DNA of 64,000 bases from Arbacia lixula (Eukaryota; Echinodermata; Echinoidea; Arbacioida; Arbaciidae), in the NCBI GenBank assembly GCA_963669155.1, contig OZ022588.1:4385606-4449605 (forward strand), given 5' to 3'. The position numbers and the translations under genes are program-made. Positions 44,734 through 55,039 of the stretch are shown here, one piece after another; positions within the stretch are counted from its first letter, which is position 1; every line of letters starts with the position of its first letter. The notes beneath the pieces are model-generated. The model saw nothing but the letters and a program-made list of their open reading frames with translations. It searched no databases and was not told where the DNA came from.

Positions 44734-44744
44734 GTTCACAGTCT
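44734..44744 (+). promoter_or_regulatory. Candidate self-primed primer-binding site
   Basis: GTTCACAGTCT begins at the first base after the LTR and is exactly complementary to LTR bases 44670-44680. No TGG-starting tRNA-complementary site is seen at this place. Eleven bases adjoining the LTR is the layout known for Tf1-type self-priming. Confidence 0.6.
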
Positions 44745-44767
44745 AGAGTACTGGCCTAGCTACCACC

Positions 44768-47700
44768 ATGCCTGTCGTATCCTGCCCAATCCCAGGCTGT
44801 GACTACACTACGCCAGAGCTTGATGCCTCTATTGTTGCTGCCCTACTCACAACCCACTGCACAATTCACGCCTCTGGGACAGGGCCAGCTGCCAAGATAG
44901 AGAAAGTCAAGAGGCCTACCATAGCTGCAGCTGGTACTAGTGAAGACTGGGCTTATTTTACCTCCCGATGGTCAGATTATGTGGAGGCCACAAGGGTCTC
45001 TGGCAAGGACAGGGTCATGCAACTCCTTGAATGCTGCGAGGAGCCCCTTCGCAAGGACCTTACAAGATCCTCTGGTGGCAGCCTCACCGTCAAGTCTGAA
45101 AAGGAGGTGCTCGCAGCCATCAAGAGACTCGCTGTACGTGAGGAAAACACCATGGTTGCTCGTGTGACACTGCATAACATGCGTCAGGATCGGGAAGAGA
45201 CAATTCGCAGCTTCGGAGCCCGCTTACGAGGTCAAGCCGGCATCTGTAAATTTGTCATCAAGTGCCCAGGCTGCTCCATCGATGTCAACTACACTGATGA
45301 GATACTGCGAGATGCCCTGACCAGGGGAATCGCTGACCCCGGGATCCAGCTCGACCTATTGGGAGACAAGAACCAGACCATGGATCTAGAAGATGTCTTC
45401 CAGTTCATCGAGGCAAAGGAAGCCGGGAAGCGTTCCGCATCTTCTCTCCTTGACTCTCATGCCGTGAACTCTGCCAGCAGCTCATACCGGAGGACCAAGC
45501 AAACGCACCTCAAGGAGAGCCAAGACTTGTGTGACTACTGTGGAAAAAAGGGACATGGTCGGGGTGCCCCTGCTCGCATCCGTAAGACACAGTGCGACGC
45601 ATATGGACACAAATGCAGGCACTGTGACAGGCTCCACCACATGGAGAATGTATGTCGCAGTAGGGACAATCCACGACGTCCCCCTCCAGCAAAACCAGAG
45701 GGACTTGAGCATGCCGCCTTTGACTCCTTTTGTTCTGTCCATGGCTACGATCGCTCATGTGGTGGCCACGGCATTCCCCTTGATCATCATGTATATGATA
45801 GCCTTAACCAGGCATGGATCAGAAGGAAATCTTCCCCGCAACCCTTCATAGATGTCACTGCTCAGGTTGTTCCTGATGACTATGAAGCTCTTGGGTTTCG
45901 CCTCTCCTCCCCCACGATGCCTCACTCTACCCCTGCTATGGCTGACACTGGGTGCCAGAGCTGCTTAGCCGGCATGAAGATAGTTCGACGTCTTGGATTA
46001 AGTCAACAGGACCTCATCCCTGTCAGCATGAAAATGCGCACTGCCACGAAGGGGGGTGTCAGGATTCTCGGGGCCATTCCACTGTGTTTGTCTGGCAGGG
46101 CTCCCTCAGGTCATACAGTCAGGACGAGACAGCTGACTTATGTCACCAACAGCTCTGATCAGCTCTTCCTCAGCCGGGAAGCCTGCGTTGGCTTGGGAAT
46201 CATTTCGGACAGTTTTCCACAACTGGGTGTGACACAGGAGCGGCCCCTGATGGATACAACTGCAGCCCTTGAGGGGACCCCTACTGGGAAAACCTGCCAA
46301 TGCCCCAAGCGCCAAAGGCCACCGCCACCCCCTACCTCACTGCCTTTCCCAGCGACTGAGGAAAATCGTGACAAACTCCAGCGATACCTCCTGGACTATT
46401 ACAAGAGCAGCACATTCAACACTTGTGAACACCAGCCCCTGCCCCTGATGGATGGCCCTCCTATGAAACTGATGGTGGATCCAGATGCAGAGCCTATCGC
46501 ACATCACACCCCTGTGCCTGTCCCACTCCACTGGCGGGATGCTGTCAAGGCCGGGTTGGATCACGATGTTCAGCTGGGCGTGCTTGAACCTGTCCCAGTT
46601 GGGGAGCCTGTAACCTGGTGCCATAGGATGGTCGTGTGTGCTAAGAAGACTGGCGAGCCAAGAAGGACTGTTGACTTCCAGGCCCTAAATGCACATGCCA
46701 CCCGTGAGACACACCACACCCAATCTCCTTTCCTTCAAGCTCGGTCGGTTCCACATGGCAAGAAGAAGACTGTCTGTGATGCTTGGAACGGCTATCACAG
46801 TGTACCCATCTGTCAGGAAGACCGCCATCTCACAACTTTCATAACGCCCTGGGGAAGATACCGCTACAAGACCGCCCCACAGGGGTACATTGCCTCTGGC
46901 GACGGCTACACCAGGCGATATGATGAGATTGTGTCGGCCATCCCATGCAAGACAAAATGTGTTGATGACGTCTTACTCTGGGCTGACACGTTAGCTGACA
47001 GCTTCTTCCAAGCTATCCAGTGGCTGGATGTCTGCGGCCGGAACGGGATCGTCCTCAACCCTAGCAAATTCACATTCGGTGCAGACATCGTTGAATTTGC
47101 AGGCTTCGAAATCACTACTGACAGTGTCCGACCATGCCGGAAATACCTGCAGGCGATCCTCGACTTCCCGACGCCCACTACCATCACTGATGTGCGATCA
47201 TGGTTCGGGCTCGTCAACCAGGTGTCATATGCCTTCAGCATGACGGAGAAGATGCTACCGTTTCGTCAGCTCCTGAAGCCTAGTACGCCATTCGTGTGGA
47301 CCAACGCCCTCCAGCTTGCCTTTGAAGAGTCCAAGGCCTTTATTGCCAGCGAGATTGAAGATGGCGTACGGATCTTTGACCCCACCAAGCCTACCTGCCT
47401 GGCTACGGACTGGTCCAAGGATGGTATTGGGTTTTGGCTTTTGCAGAAACATTGCGATTGCAGTGGCACTACCCCTTTCTGCTGTGTCTCTGGTTGGAAA
47501 ATAACTCTTGTAGGCAGTCGATTTACTCATGCTGCTGAATCTCGCTATGCCCCAGTAGAAGGCGAGGCGCTTGCAGTTGCAGACGCCCTTGACAAGGCAC
47601 GATACTTCGTCTTGGGGTGCGAGGATCTCATCGTTGCCGTCGACCACAAGCCACTACTCAAGATCTTTGGTGATAGGGCCTTGGAGGGAATCCCTAATCC

Positions 47701-49585
47701 CCGCTTGCGGAATCTTAAGGAGAAGACATTGCGATACAAGTTCAAGATGGTCCATGTCCCAGGCATCCGTCACCGTGCTACAGACTGCCTCTCTCGTCAC
47801 CCAACAGGTGAGCCTGAGAAGTTACACCTCCCGGATGACGTGGCGGTGGTCGATATGGTACCACCATCGTTCCTCCACTCACCAACCCTCATGGGGGGCC
47901 TTCGAACCTTAGACCCATACACGGATGCTGTTGAAGTCTGCACACTCTCAACTGCCATGTGTGCTCTGGACTCTATTCACCTCAAGTCAGTTACATGGGA
48001 CCGAGTACGTTCCGCCACCGCAAGTGATGACACCACGCAGGCACTCCTTGACCTCATCGAGTCTGGCTTGCCCGACCATCGCCATGCGTTTCCCCAACCT
48101 CTTCGTGAATATTCCCAGTTTCGAGATGGACTTTCTTCAGTTGATGGAGTTATCCTGTACAATGATCGCGTGCTTATTCCTCCTTCACTCAGGGATGAAG
48201 TCTTGAGCCACCTTCATGCTGCCCACCAGGGGATTACGTCGATGACCGCTCGTGCTGAAGCATCTGTCTTCTGGCCTGGCATCACTCCGGCGATTGCTGC
48301 TCTACGTGCTGGATGCACTCAGTGTAACCGTATAGCACCCTCCAATCCCAGTGCGCCACCAGTTCCACTGCTCTCGCCAGTCTACCCCTTCCAGTGTATC
48401 TGCGCGGACTACTTTCATTACAAAGGATGCAACTATTTAGTCATAGTGGACGGGTACTCGAACTGGCCAATCGTTGAACGGTCTGCGAATGGGGCGGATG
48501 GCCTAATCACATGCCTACGTCGCATCTTTGCCACTTTCGGCATTCCTGATGAGCTGACCTCTGATGGTGGCCCTGAATTCACGGCAGTAGCTACACGCCA
48601 TTTCCTCGCCAACTGGGGTATCCATCATCGCCTCGCCTCGGTTGCCTTTCCCCACAGCAACTGTCGAGCTGAGGTTGCTGTGAAGACCATTAAACGACTC
48701 ATTATGGACAACACTAGCGCTACTGGATCCCTGGATACAGACAACTTTCAGCGGGCCATACTTCAGTATCGCAATACCCCAGACAGGGACACGAAGCTCT
48801 CTCCAGCCATGTGCGTCTTTGGCCACCCGATCCAGGATTTCATCCCAATTGCCCCTGGCAAATACAAGCCACACAACACCTGGTGTGAAACCTTGCAGGC
48901 AAGAGAAGAGGCCCTTCGCAACCGTCACATGAAGGGGGCAGAACGCTGGTCGGAGCACACCAAACGGCTTCCACCTCTTGTCGTCGGCAATCATGTCCGC
49001 ATCCAGAACCAAACCGGGCCACATCCTCTGAAATGGGACAAGACCGGCATCGTCATTGAAGTACGGCAATATGACCAATATATGGTCCGTGTAGATGGCT
49101 CCGGCCGGGTGACGCTGCGGAACAGGAAGTTTCTGAGACAATACACCCCTGTCCATCGGCCCTTGCCGCTGAAGACGATGGAGGATGATGTTCGTGCCTC
49201 AGGTCGACCAATGTACCCTTACTCTCCCAAGCATCCCACTACCATGTCTGGAGGCCCACCATCACCCCCTTCACGTCCCGTTGAACCTACAAGACAGCGG
49301 CCCGAGCCCATTGCTGATGCCTTCCTACCACCGGTGGTTGATCTCGCTGATGACTCCCGCATATCGCCACCTTTTGTTGATACCCCGTCAACCGCGGTGG
49401 GTCGTGCTACTCCTGCTGTGGTTCCCTCTGCCGCTGCACCTTCAGCAGCTGCTCCTCCACCCCTCCCTCCTCCTCCTGAGGACCGCGTCATCGCTCCTGC
49501 TGCCGACCCAGCCCCTTCACCTAGGCGTTCTCTTCGTAGGGCCGGCAGACCTGCATGGCACTCAGATTATGACATGTCGCCCTAA
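44768..49585 (+). CDS. Gag-Pol polyprotein of Ty3/gypsy retrotransposon
   Basis: 1605 residues in one frame, with no frameshift or internal stop between Gag and Pol. Residues 1-250 are Gag-like. A Cys-rich region at 255-296 holds [10 protein letters not shown] and a canonical CCHC knuckle, [14 protein letters not shown] (283-296). The aspartic protease motif DTG is at 393-395. The reverse transcriptase has a catalytic Asp near 671 (CDAWNGYH) and CVDD at 731-734, Cys replacing the usual Tyr/Phe. RNase H starts at DWSKDG (Asp881). Integrase has His1150, His1153, Cys1183, Cys1186 and the D-D-35-E triad Asp1214, Asp1266, Glu1302. A Pro/Ala-rich tail follows from about 1480. The ATG is in a good context (ACCACCATG), 34 bp after the LTR. 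All core catalytic residues are present, so an active enzyme is plausible. Confidence 0.95.
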   Translation: MPVVSCPIPGCDYTTPELDASIVAALLTTHCTIHASGTGPAAKIEKVKRPTIAAAGTSEDWAYFTSRWSDYVEATRVSGKDRVMQLLECCEEPLRKDLTRSSGGSLTVKSEKEVLAAIKRLAVREENTMVARVTLHNMRQDREETIRSFGARLRGQAGICKFVIKCPGCSIDVNYTDEILRDALTRGIADPGIQLDLLGDKNQTMDLEDVFQFIEAKEAGKRSASSLLDSHAVNSASSSYRRTKQTHLKESQDLCDYCGKKGHGRGAPARIRKTQCDAYGHKCRHCDRLHHMENVCRSRDNPRRPPPAKPEGLEHAAFDSFCSVHGYDRSCGGHGIPLDHHVYDSLNQAWIRRKSSPQPFIDVTAQVVPDDYEALGFRLSSPTMPHSTPAMADTGCQSCLAGMKIVRRLGLSQQDLIPVSMKMRTATKGGVRILGAIPLCLSGRAPSGHTVRTRQLTYVTNSSDQLFLSREACVGLGIISDSFPQLGVTQERPLMDTTAALEGTPTGKTCQCPKRQRPPPPPTSLPFPATEENRDKLQRYLLDYYKSSTFNTCEHQPLPLMDGPPMKLMVDPDAEPIAHHTPVPVPLHWRDAVKAGLDHDVQLGVLEPVPVGEPVTWCHRMVVCAKKTGEPRRTVDFQALNAHATRETHHTQSPFLQARSVPHGKKKTVCDAWNGYHSVPICQEDRHLTTFITPWGRYRYKTAPQGYIASGDGYTRRYDEIVSAIPCKTKCVDDVLLWADTLADSFFQAIQWLDVCGRNGIVLNPSKFTFGADIVEFAGFEITTDSVRPCRKYLQAILDFPTPTTITDVRSWFGLVNQVSYAFSMTEKMLPFRQLLKPSTPFVWTNALQLAFEESKAFIASEIEDGVRIFDPTKPTCLATDWSKDGIGFWLLQKHCDCSGTTPFCCVSGWKITLVGSRFTHAAESRYAPVEGEALAVADALDKARYFVLGCEDLIVAVDHKPLLKIFGDRALEGIPNPRLRNLKEKTLRYKFKMVHVPGIRHRATDCLSRHPTGEPEKLHLPDDVAVVDMVPPSFLHSPTLMGGLRTLDPYTDAVEVCTLSTAMCALDSIHLKSVTWDRVRSATASDDTTQALLDLIESGLPDHRHAFPQPLREYSQFRDGLSSVDGVILYNDRVLIPPSLRDEVLSHLHAAHQGITSMTARAEASVFWPGITPAIAALRAGCTQCNRIAPSNPSAPPVPLLSPVYPFQCICADYFHYKGCNYLVIVDGYSNWPIVERSANGADGLITCLRRIFATFGIPDELTSDGGPEFTAVATRHFLANWGIHHRLASVAFPHSNCRAEVAVKTIKRLIMDNTSATGSLDTDNFQRAILQYRNTPDRDTKLSPAMCVFGHPIQDFIPIAPGKYKPHNTWCETLQAREEALRNRHMKGAERWSEHTKRLPPLVVGNHVRIQNQTGPHPLKWDKTGIVIEVRQYDQYMVRVDGSGRVTLRNRKFLRQYTPVHRPLPLKTMEDDVRASGRPMYPYSPKHPTTMSGGPPSPPSRPVEPTRQRPEPIADAFLPPVVDLADDSRISPPFVDTPSTAVGRATPAVVPSAAAPSAAAPPPLPPPPEDRVIAPAADPAPSPRRSLRRAGRPAWHSDYDMSP

Positions 49586-49780
49586 GTTACGGACGACATT
49601 TTCCTAGTGTTCTTGTTTTGGAGTTCCTGTTCGACGAGTTTTAGTGTTTTACAAAGTTACCTGTTATTTGGATATTGGACGTTTTCCTCGAGTTACCCGT
49701 TCTTTGGATATTTGACATTTTTTTTTTGGACACAAGTTTCATCTTCGACACGCTTCATTACTTCTCACCGTGCCAAAGAC

Positions 49781-49791
49781 TTGGGGGGAGA
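49781..49791 (+). promoter_or_regulatory. Polypurine tract
   Basis: TTGGGGGGAGA ends at the base before the 3' LTR, as expected for the plus-strand DNA primer. It fixes the LTR boundary independently of the target duplication. Confidence 0.85.
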
Positions 49792-49903
49792 TAGAGGATA
49801 TTAACACTTGATTCATACCTGTCCCGCTCTCTACACAGAAGACTGTGAACATTGCTATTCCAGCGTCTGCTGATCCAGGCAAACAGTACAGGTACTCATT
49901 TAT
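49792..49903 (+). repeat. 3' LTR
   Basis: 112 bp, identical to the 5' LTR, followed by the CTTT duplication at 49904-49907. Confidence 0.93.
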
Positions 49904-50329
49904 CTTTAAGTGCCATGTGTGACTTTATTCACAGGTAATACACACAAATCCCATTGAGCGGGAACCAATTGGGCACACAAAGGGTAAAAACACACTTTCT
50001 CCATTCCCGCAAGGAAAAAATGGCCCCTCAGCTGTTATGTGCCACAGTGACATTTCTGCGCAAATAATAGACATAAATCCACTAAGACATCAATTAATCT
50101 GGCACACAAAATGTCAATGAGTGGTTAAATTTGGTAACTTTCTTGCTTTCATGTGCCCAAAAAAAATCAGTCACACAGGCAGTGAACAGGACCAGCAAAA
50201 TTCTTCCGTACCAAAATTTCTCTCCCCTCAGCAACTGCTACTGGCAAGCATACAGCATCAATATGTACACATGATTCACACATCATCAGTTTTTGAAGGC
50301 GCTGCAATGTACGATGGAGCAGGGTATTG

Positions 50330-50815
50330 AATCCTCAGTGATTGTGATTACCGACTCGGCTCCATATGTTAACACCCGTTAGATTGCGATCACCGACTGT
50401 AATTGCTTTAAATCCATTGCAGTCAGCTCCATGTATTCACTCAAGTTTGACTGCAATCAACACCTGCAATAGATCTTAATCAAGTGCAGTGTTTATTCAA
50501 GTTTGATTGCAATCAGCAAACGGTTTCAATCAATTGCAGTCATTTCCATGTGTTTACTCAAGTTTGATTGCGATCAACGACTGCAATTGCTTTCAATGAA
50601 TTGCAGTCATTTCCATGTGTTCAGACATGATTGACTGCGATCACTGACTGCAATGAATCTTAATCAAGTGCAGTTGGCTTCATGTGTTTACTCAAGTACG
50701 ATTGCAATCAACGCCTGCAATTGCGTTTGATCAATTACAGGCATTCCAATGTGTTTACCCACGTTTGATTGTCAGGAACGACTGCAATGAATCTAAATCA
50801 AATGCAGTCAGCCCC
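50330..50815. repeat. Degenerate ~70-bp tandem array
   Basis: Six to seven units with CTGCAATTGCTTTCAAT, AATTGCAGTCA, TCCATGTGTTTACTCAAG and TTTGATTGCAATCAA in the same order. No coding signal. Confidence 0.65.
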
Positions 50816-51266
50816 ATAACTGAGTTACGAGACATTTCAATTGCATGCATCTGAAAAGTGCATATCCAGCTCCACTGTCCATGTGCAAAATGCTACAAAT
50901 AATTGTTTTGAGCAAACATAGGGGAACACTTCTATTCGACCACACTACAACCGAAAAGCTAAATTTCCGCTTTACATGAAACATGACAGCATAAACAAAT
51001 ATCATAAATAATTGATCATCGCAGCAATGCTATTAACTGCCCTTCTCAAAAAATGGTACTAACACAATCCATGGATAATCTTTTCATGGTTCCTGAAAAG
51101 GTTTGAGAAGCTATGACTGTGAGATTTTATACACGTTATTGATAGGGTACAATGATGATTCCTGCAGAATTTCAAGACTTTTGAAAATGGGCTCCCCTAT
51201 CTATAACCCTGTCAAAGGGATATATTACATCTAACCTTCTCAGTACCAAACCAGAAAGAACAAAAG

Positions 51267-52042
51267 CATAAATATGCCTCCGCCTCTGTGCTAGCTCTAT
51301 TTAGATTATTTTCAGAAAATCTGTTTGTTTGGTTGGGAATGTTCCAGTGAAGTGCATTGACCTTTGACCTCTGACCTTTGAGGAATTTCACCAAAAATGT
51401 TATGTCTACCCCCAAGTAGTCATCCATCTTTGCACCATGTTTAGTTGGTAATGTACCATTGGATTTGGATTTATTGTGAAAAATATAAAGTATGGGGCAG
51501 TTTTTAGCCAATTTTGGCAAAGTTCATTGACTTTTGACCTCTGACCTTTCAGGAATTTTACCAAAAATTTCTTCAGTCGATCCCCAAGTAGTGATCCATC
51601 CGTGTACCATGTTTAATGAGAACTATATCCTTGGACTAGGATTTATTGTGAAAAAGGTCAAATTTTTGCAATTGTTCACAAAGTTCATTGACCTTTGACC
51701 TCTAACCTTTCAGGAATTTTACCCAAAAATGCCAGTCTACCGCCAAGTAGTGATCCATCTTTGTACCATGTTTGATGAGAATTGTATCCTTGGATTTGGA
51801 TTTAATGTGAAAAAGGTCAATTTTGGGCAATTTTTCACAATGTTCAATGACCTTTTACCTTTGACCTCAATCAGATTTCACCCCAATTTTACACACTTCA
51901 TTGGTTTTATGCAATACACACAGGTACCAAGTTTGAAGCAAATCTGGTCCACGGTTCTCAAGATATTGCCGAAACGGATTCAGGACGGACGGACGGACAA
52001 CCCGAAAACATAATGCCTCCGGCCACTTCGTGGCAGGGGCAT
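51267..52042. repeat. Dispersed repeat with DR1 motifs (copy 2)
   Basis: Same family and orientation as 4809-5677: the same start (ATGCCTCCGCCTCT), the same unit order and the same end region. DR1-type motifs at 51358-51370 and 51689-51701; others degenerate (near 51527, 51847). Confidence 0.75.
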
Positions 52043-53096
52043 AAAAACCTGTTGACTTATTATAAATTACATGCACCTGAGAGAATGAAGTGCAAAATTA
52101 AGTCATGTAATACAGACTTACATGAGACCAGGTAAAACTTCACATCACATGATAGACAAAAGCCCATGAAATAAGAAATGTACATGACTATGAGCGAAAC
52201 TAGTACACACCATCACAAAATATTGTGACTGTTGATCATATGTGCATTTCCTTGTACATGTAATACATATTTCACACAGATCAACCCACATGTAAATGCT
52301 GTATCACTATACTACAGCAAAAAATTAATTAACAATTGTAAATGTACATTCTTGTGTTTGAAAATTTGCCAAGCAGATGAAGCCACAATTCCTAAGAAAG
52401 TATGAGGAGTAAAATGCTTTTGATGTGACAAGGAATATTTTTGTAGAATTTTAAATCTATATCAAAAACATTATTTCTTTTATTGTTGTTGCTGTATTAG
52501 TGTATTTTGTGATAGCAGGTTTATCATATAGAAACTATTCAATCTTTTCATTTGACAATATAAATACCACAACACATCACCATCCCAGAGGAGCTAATGT
52601 AATTTTCCATCAATGCAAAAAGTTAATTGATGATTCTCTGCATAAAAAATGCTTACTTTTGTGCAGTGACATGTAAATATTAAAACAGTTATTTACATTA
52701 ACATAAAAAGTTCCATACAAGATGACACAATGCATTCATCTGAAGAAGTTAAACATAAGCTACCTGTATCTATATGCCAAAAGAAAAAAATGGTTTGGTG
52801 GGGGTGGAAAATAGATAAAGGTGTTAGAAAATTGTGTGAGCCTTCTTTAGAATCAAACAGATGACCAAATAAATGAATTTGCTCCATAGCAAATTGAATA
52901 ATTTCCTTTGTCCAATATCAAATCATACTGATGCTAGGTCAGTCCAACAAAGAAATAGATGCATTTCCCATTTTAAATACTATCAGCTGAAATTTCTGTT
53001 TGAAAATGTGACACAAAGATTTGAACATTGTTAAGGCACAGTAGTATATACAAAAATATGAAGCAGCAGTACAGACAGTAACAGAAGTATTACAAA

Positions 53097-53504
53097 ACAT
53101 TGGGTCGTATTCATGAAAAGAAGCAATTGTTTTTGAAGGCTACCGCTTGAATCCGTATGCAAAAACATGAGCAATCATTGCAAGCAAAAGCACTTGCTTG
53201 TTGTCCGTAAGTGATTATTGATAGATCAAGCAATTGATTATAATGCATAATTGATAAACCTTTTGCTACAAGACACGCCTTTGTTCTCCCATTAACAGTG
53301 TTCGCACCAACGTGACCTCGCTATTCATGCTATTGTAAGATACTGCTGGCTAAAGGGAAGTAAAAGCCTCTAGCACAAACAACAGGTCATGCCTACGGAT
53401 TTATCGGTAAGCAATTACTTGAGCTAGAAATTTAATTTGACTTGCAATTGCTTGCGCTTTCCGGTAAAGCACAATCACTACTTTGTATGCGTACGACCCA
53501 ATGT
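53097..53504. mobile_element. 408-bp TIR element
   Basis: Begins ACATTGGGTCGTA and ends TACGACCCAATGT. Internal AGCAATTG/CAATTGCTT motifs are also inverted. No ORF. Family unknown. Confidence 0.6.
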
Positions 53505-54194
53505 TAAGAATGCAACACCAGGAAAAAATGACTGTGGACACGCCAGCCCTGTTAGTCCTCTAAGTAGTTTGTTGAAGATATAAAAACAGTGATGAATATC
53601 TACAAATAAATAAGAAATACCCTTGATGATAATGGATAGTTCATGAAGTACAGTGTAATATTCAACAAACTACCGAAGTTGGTATGCGAGTTACCATGCC
53701 AGAAGATATATCTCCTGGTCCTATATATATGCCATTGAAAAGAAACTTGTGCTAAGCCCTAATTAATTTTTTTGCAATACATAATATACCTGTTAGGTGC
53801 AATTCTAAGTAAATATCCAATTCTAGCATACAGAGCCACAAAGTCTAGTTTAACGCATACTGGTATTCTCCCCATCTTACATTCTCTCAAACAAGCTTAG
53901 ACCTAAACATACCAGTACACATCATTGAATTTAGATGCAGGATACATATGTAGGAGTATTATACAATTATACAGTAGTATGAATGGGATCACGAAGCAGA
54001 TGTCATCATTACATGATCTCAACTTACACTTGATTTAACTCCACAAATCACAGAAGCTGCTAAAGAGTTTGGGGGATGCAAGTACTGCAGTCAGTTGTTT
54101 TGTGCACTTCCATATTTAAATATTCAATTTAATTTTAATTTTAATTTGATTTAAATACACACACCTACATGACTCCTAGCCTGGTAGTGAGGCA

Positions 54195-54200
54195 TTTATT
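54195..54200 (-). terminator. Candidate COLGALT poly(A) signal
   Basis: AATAAA on the minus strand about 490 bp after the stop codon. It is the nearest exact hexamer that I noticed. Not confirmed. Confidence 0.3.
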
Positions 54201-54430
54201 TACCCCTCTTACTTAAATCAGTCTATTGATCTGTTCAAGGAGACGACCATGCAATAGATGCATTATTGCGCAGGCATCAGGCACACTTTCAGGTCATCGT
54301 TGTCTCATTGATTCAATATGGTTAAAATATAAACATTATCATTAGACTTTCATTTCTCCTACACACGGTATTTCGATAGCTTCAGTAATTCTGCCTTAGT
54401 GATGAAGGGTAACAAAGTGTTACCACATAA

Positions 54431-54677
54431 TATGATCGTACACCAATACAAACATTTGAGCAAAGAATGAACAAATTACAGAGCAAAGCGGTATAAAGTT
54501 CCGCATAATCCGGTTCCAGATTTCTATTTTCTTAAATAAAGTTGTGGAATTGAGGTATGGTTATCCAATCGCACGCCAATACAAGTATTTGACAACTAAT
54601 GAACAAATTACCGAGCAGGCCGTACAAAGCTCTGTATATAAGCCGATTCCAGATTTCTATTTTCTTAAATAAAGGGA
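54431..54677. repeat. ~135-bp tandem duplication in COLGALT 3' UTR
   Basis: CCAGATTTCTATTTTCTTAA occurs at about 54512 and 54649, preceded in both cases by AATGAACAAATTAC. It lies just after the stop codon. Confidence 0.65.
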
Positions 54678-54693
54678 TTGGCCGTCAGTGGGG

Positions 54694-55039
54694 TCATAAC
54701 TCGCCATGTGTAGTGTGTTTGCTGCCCTCTGCCCGTTCGGGAGTGATGTGATCAACGGTGGAGGGCGTGTCCTTGCGCGATTCTGATGGTTTCCTGCTCT
54801 CCCTCGAACGCTTCTCTTTACGTGACGACGACTCTCTCGCGGGTGCTGTCTCATTCTTCCGCAACGCTCCTGGTTTGGCGCCATCTTTCCTGGCCTTCTC
54901 CAGCTCCTCCCAGATGCTGGACGTCTCTGTGTCGCTGATGTAGTTCTGCTGGCCCGTGTAGTGTGTTGGCGCCACCAAGAGGGGATCGACGGAGAATGCC
55001 TGCAGGTCTCTAGGCTCAAACTGCGCTGCCCATTCCTCC
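54694..55039 (-). CDS. COLGALT: COLGALT terminal exon with HGEL C terminus
   Basis: [39 protein letters not shown], then about 70 residues rich in Lys, Arg, Glu and Ser, ending HTTHGEL-stop. The frame is fixed by the SVDPLL...PTHYTG block; another open frame over the same bases lacks family similarity. HGEL resembles H/K/R-x-E-L retrieval signals. Confidence 0.9.

Larger units (their letters stand above)
44622..49903 (+). mobile_element. Complete Ty3/gypsy LTR retrotransposon with 112-bp LTRs
   Basis: A 5282-bp element: identical direct repeats 44622-44733 and 49792-49903, one Gag-Pol ORF (44768-49585), a polypurine tract touching the 3' LTR, and a CTTT duplication on both sides (44618-44621, 49904-49907). 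Domain order protease, reverse transcriptase, RNase H, integrase is that of Ty3/gypsy. LTRs start TA and end AT, not TG...CA, yet boundaries are supported by both the target duplication and the polypurine tract. Identical LTRs and an unbroken ORF imply a recent insertion. There is no envelope-like ORF. It sits between the two host genes. Confidence 0.95.
49908..54194. other. Intergenic region, right part
   Basis: No gene supported. Contains the ~70-bp array, DR1 repeat copy 2 and the 53097 TIR element. 52043-53096 and 53505-54194 are AT-rich with nothing recognised. Confidence 0.55.

Noticed and set aside
49183-49585. Possible envelope or third ORF in the retrotransposon
   Set aside because: The region is the Pro/Ala-rich tail of Gag-Pol; no separate ORF with signal or membrane segments was seen.
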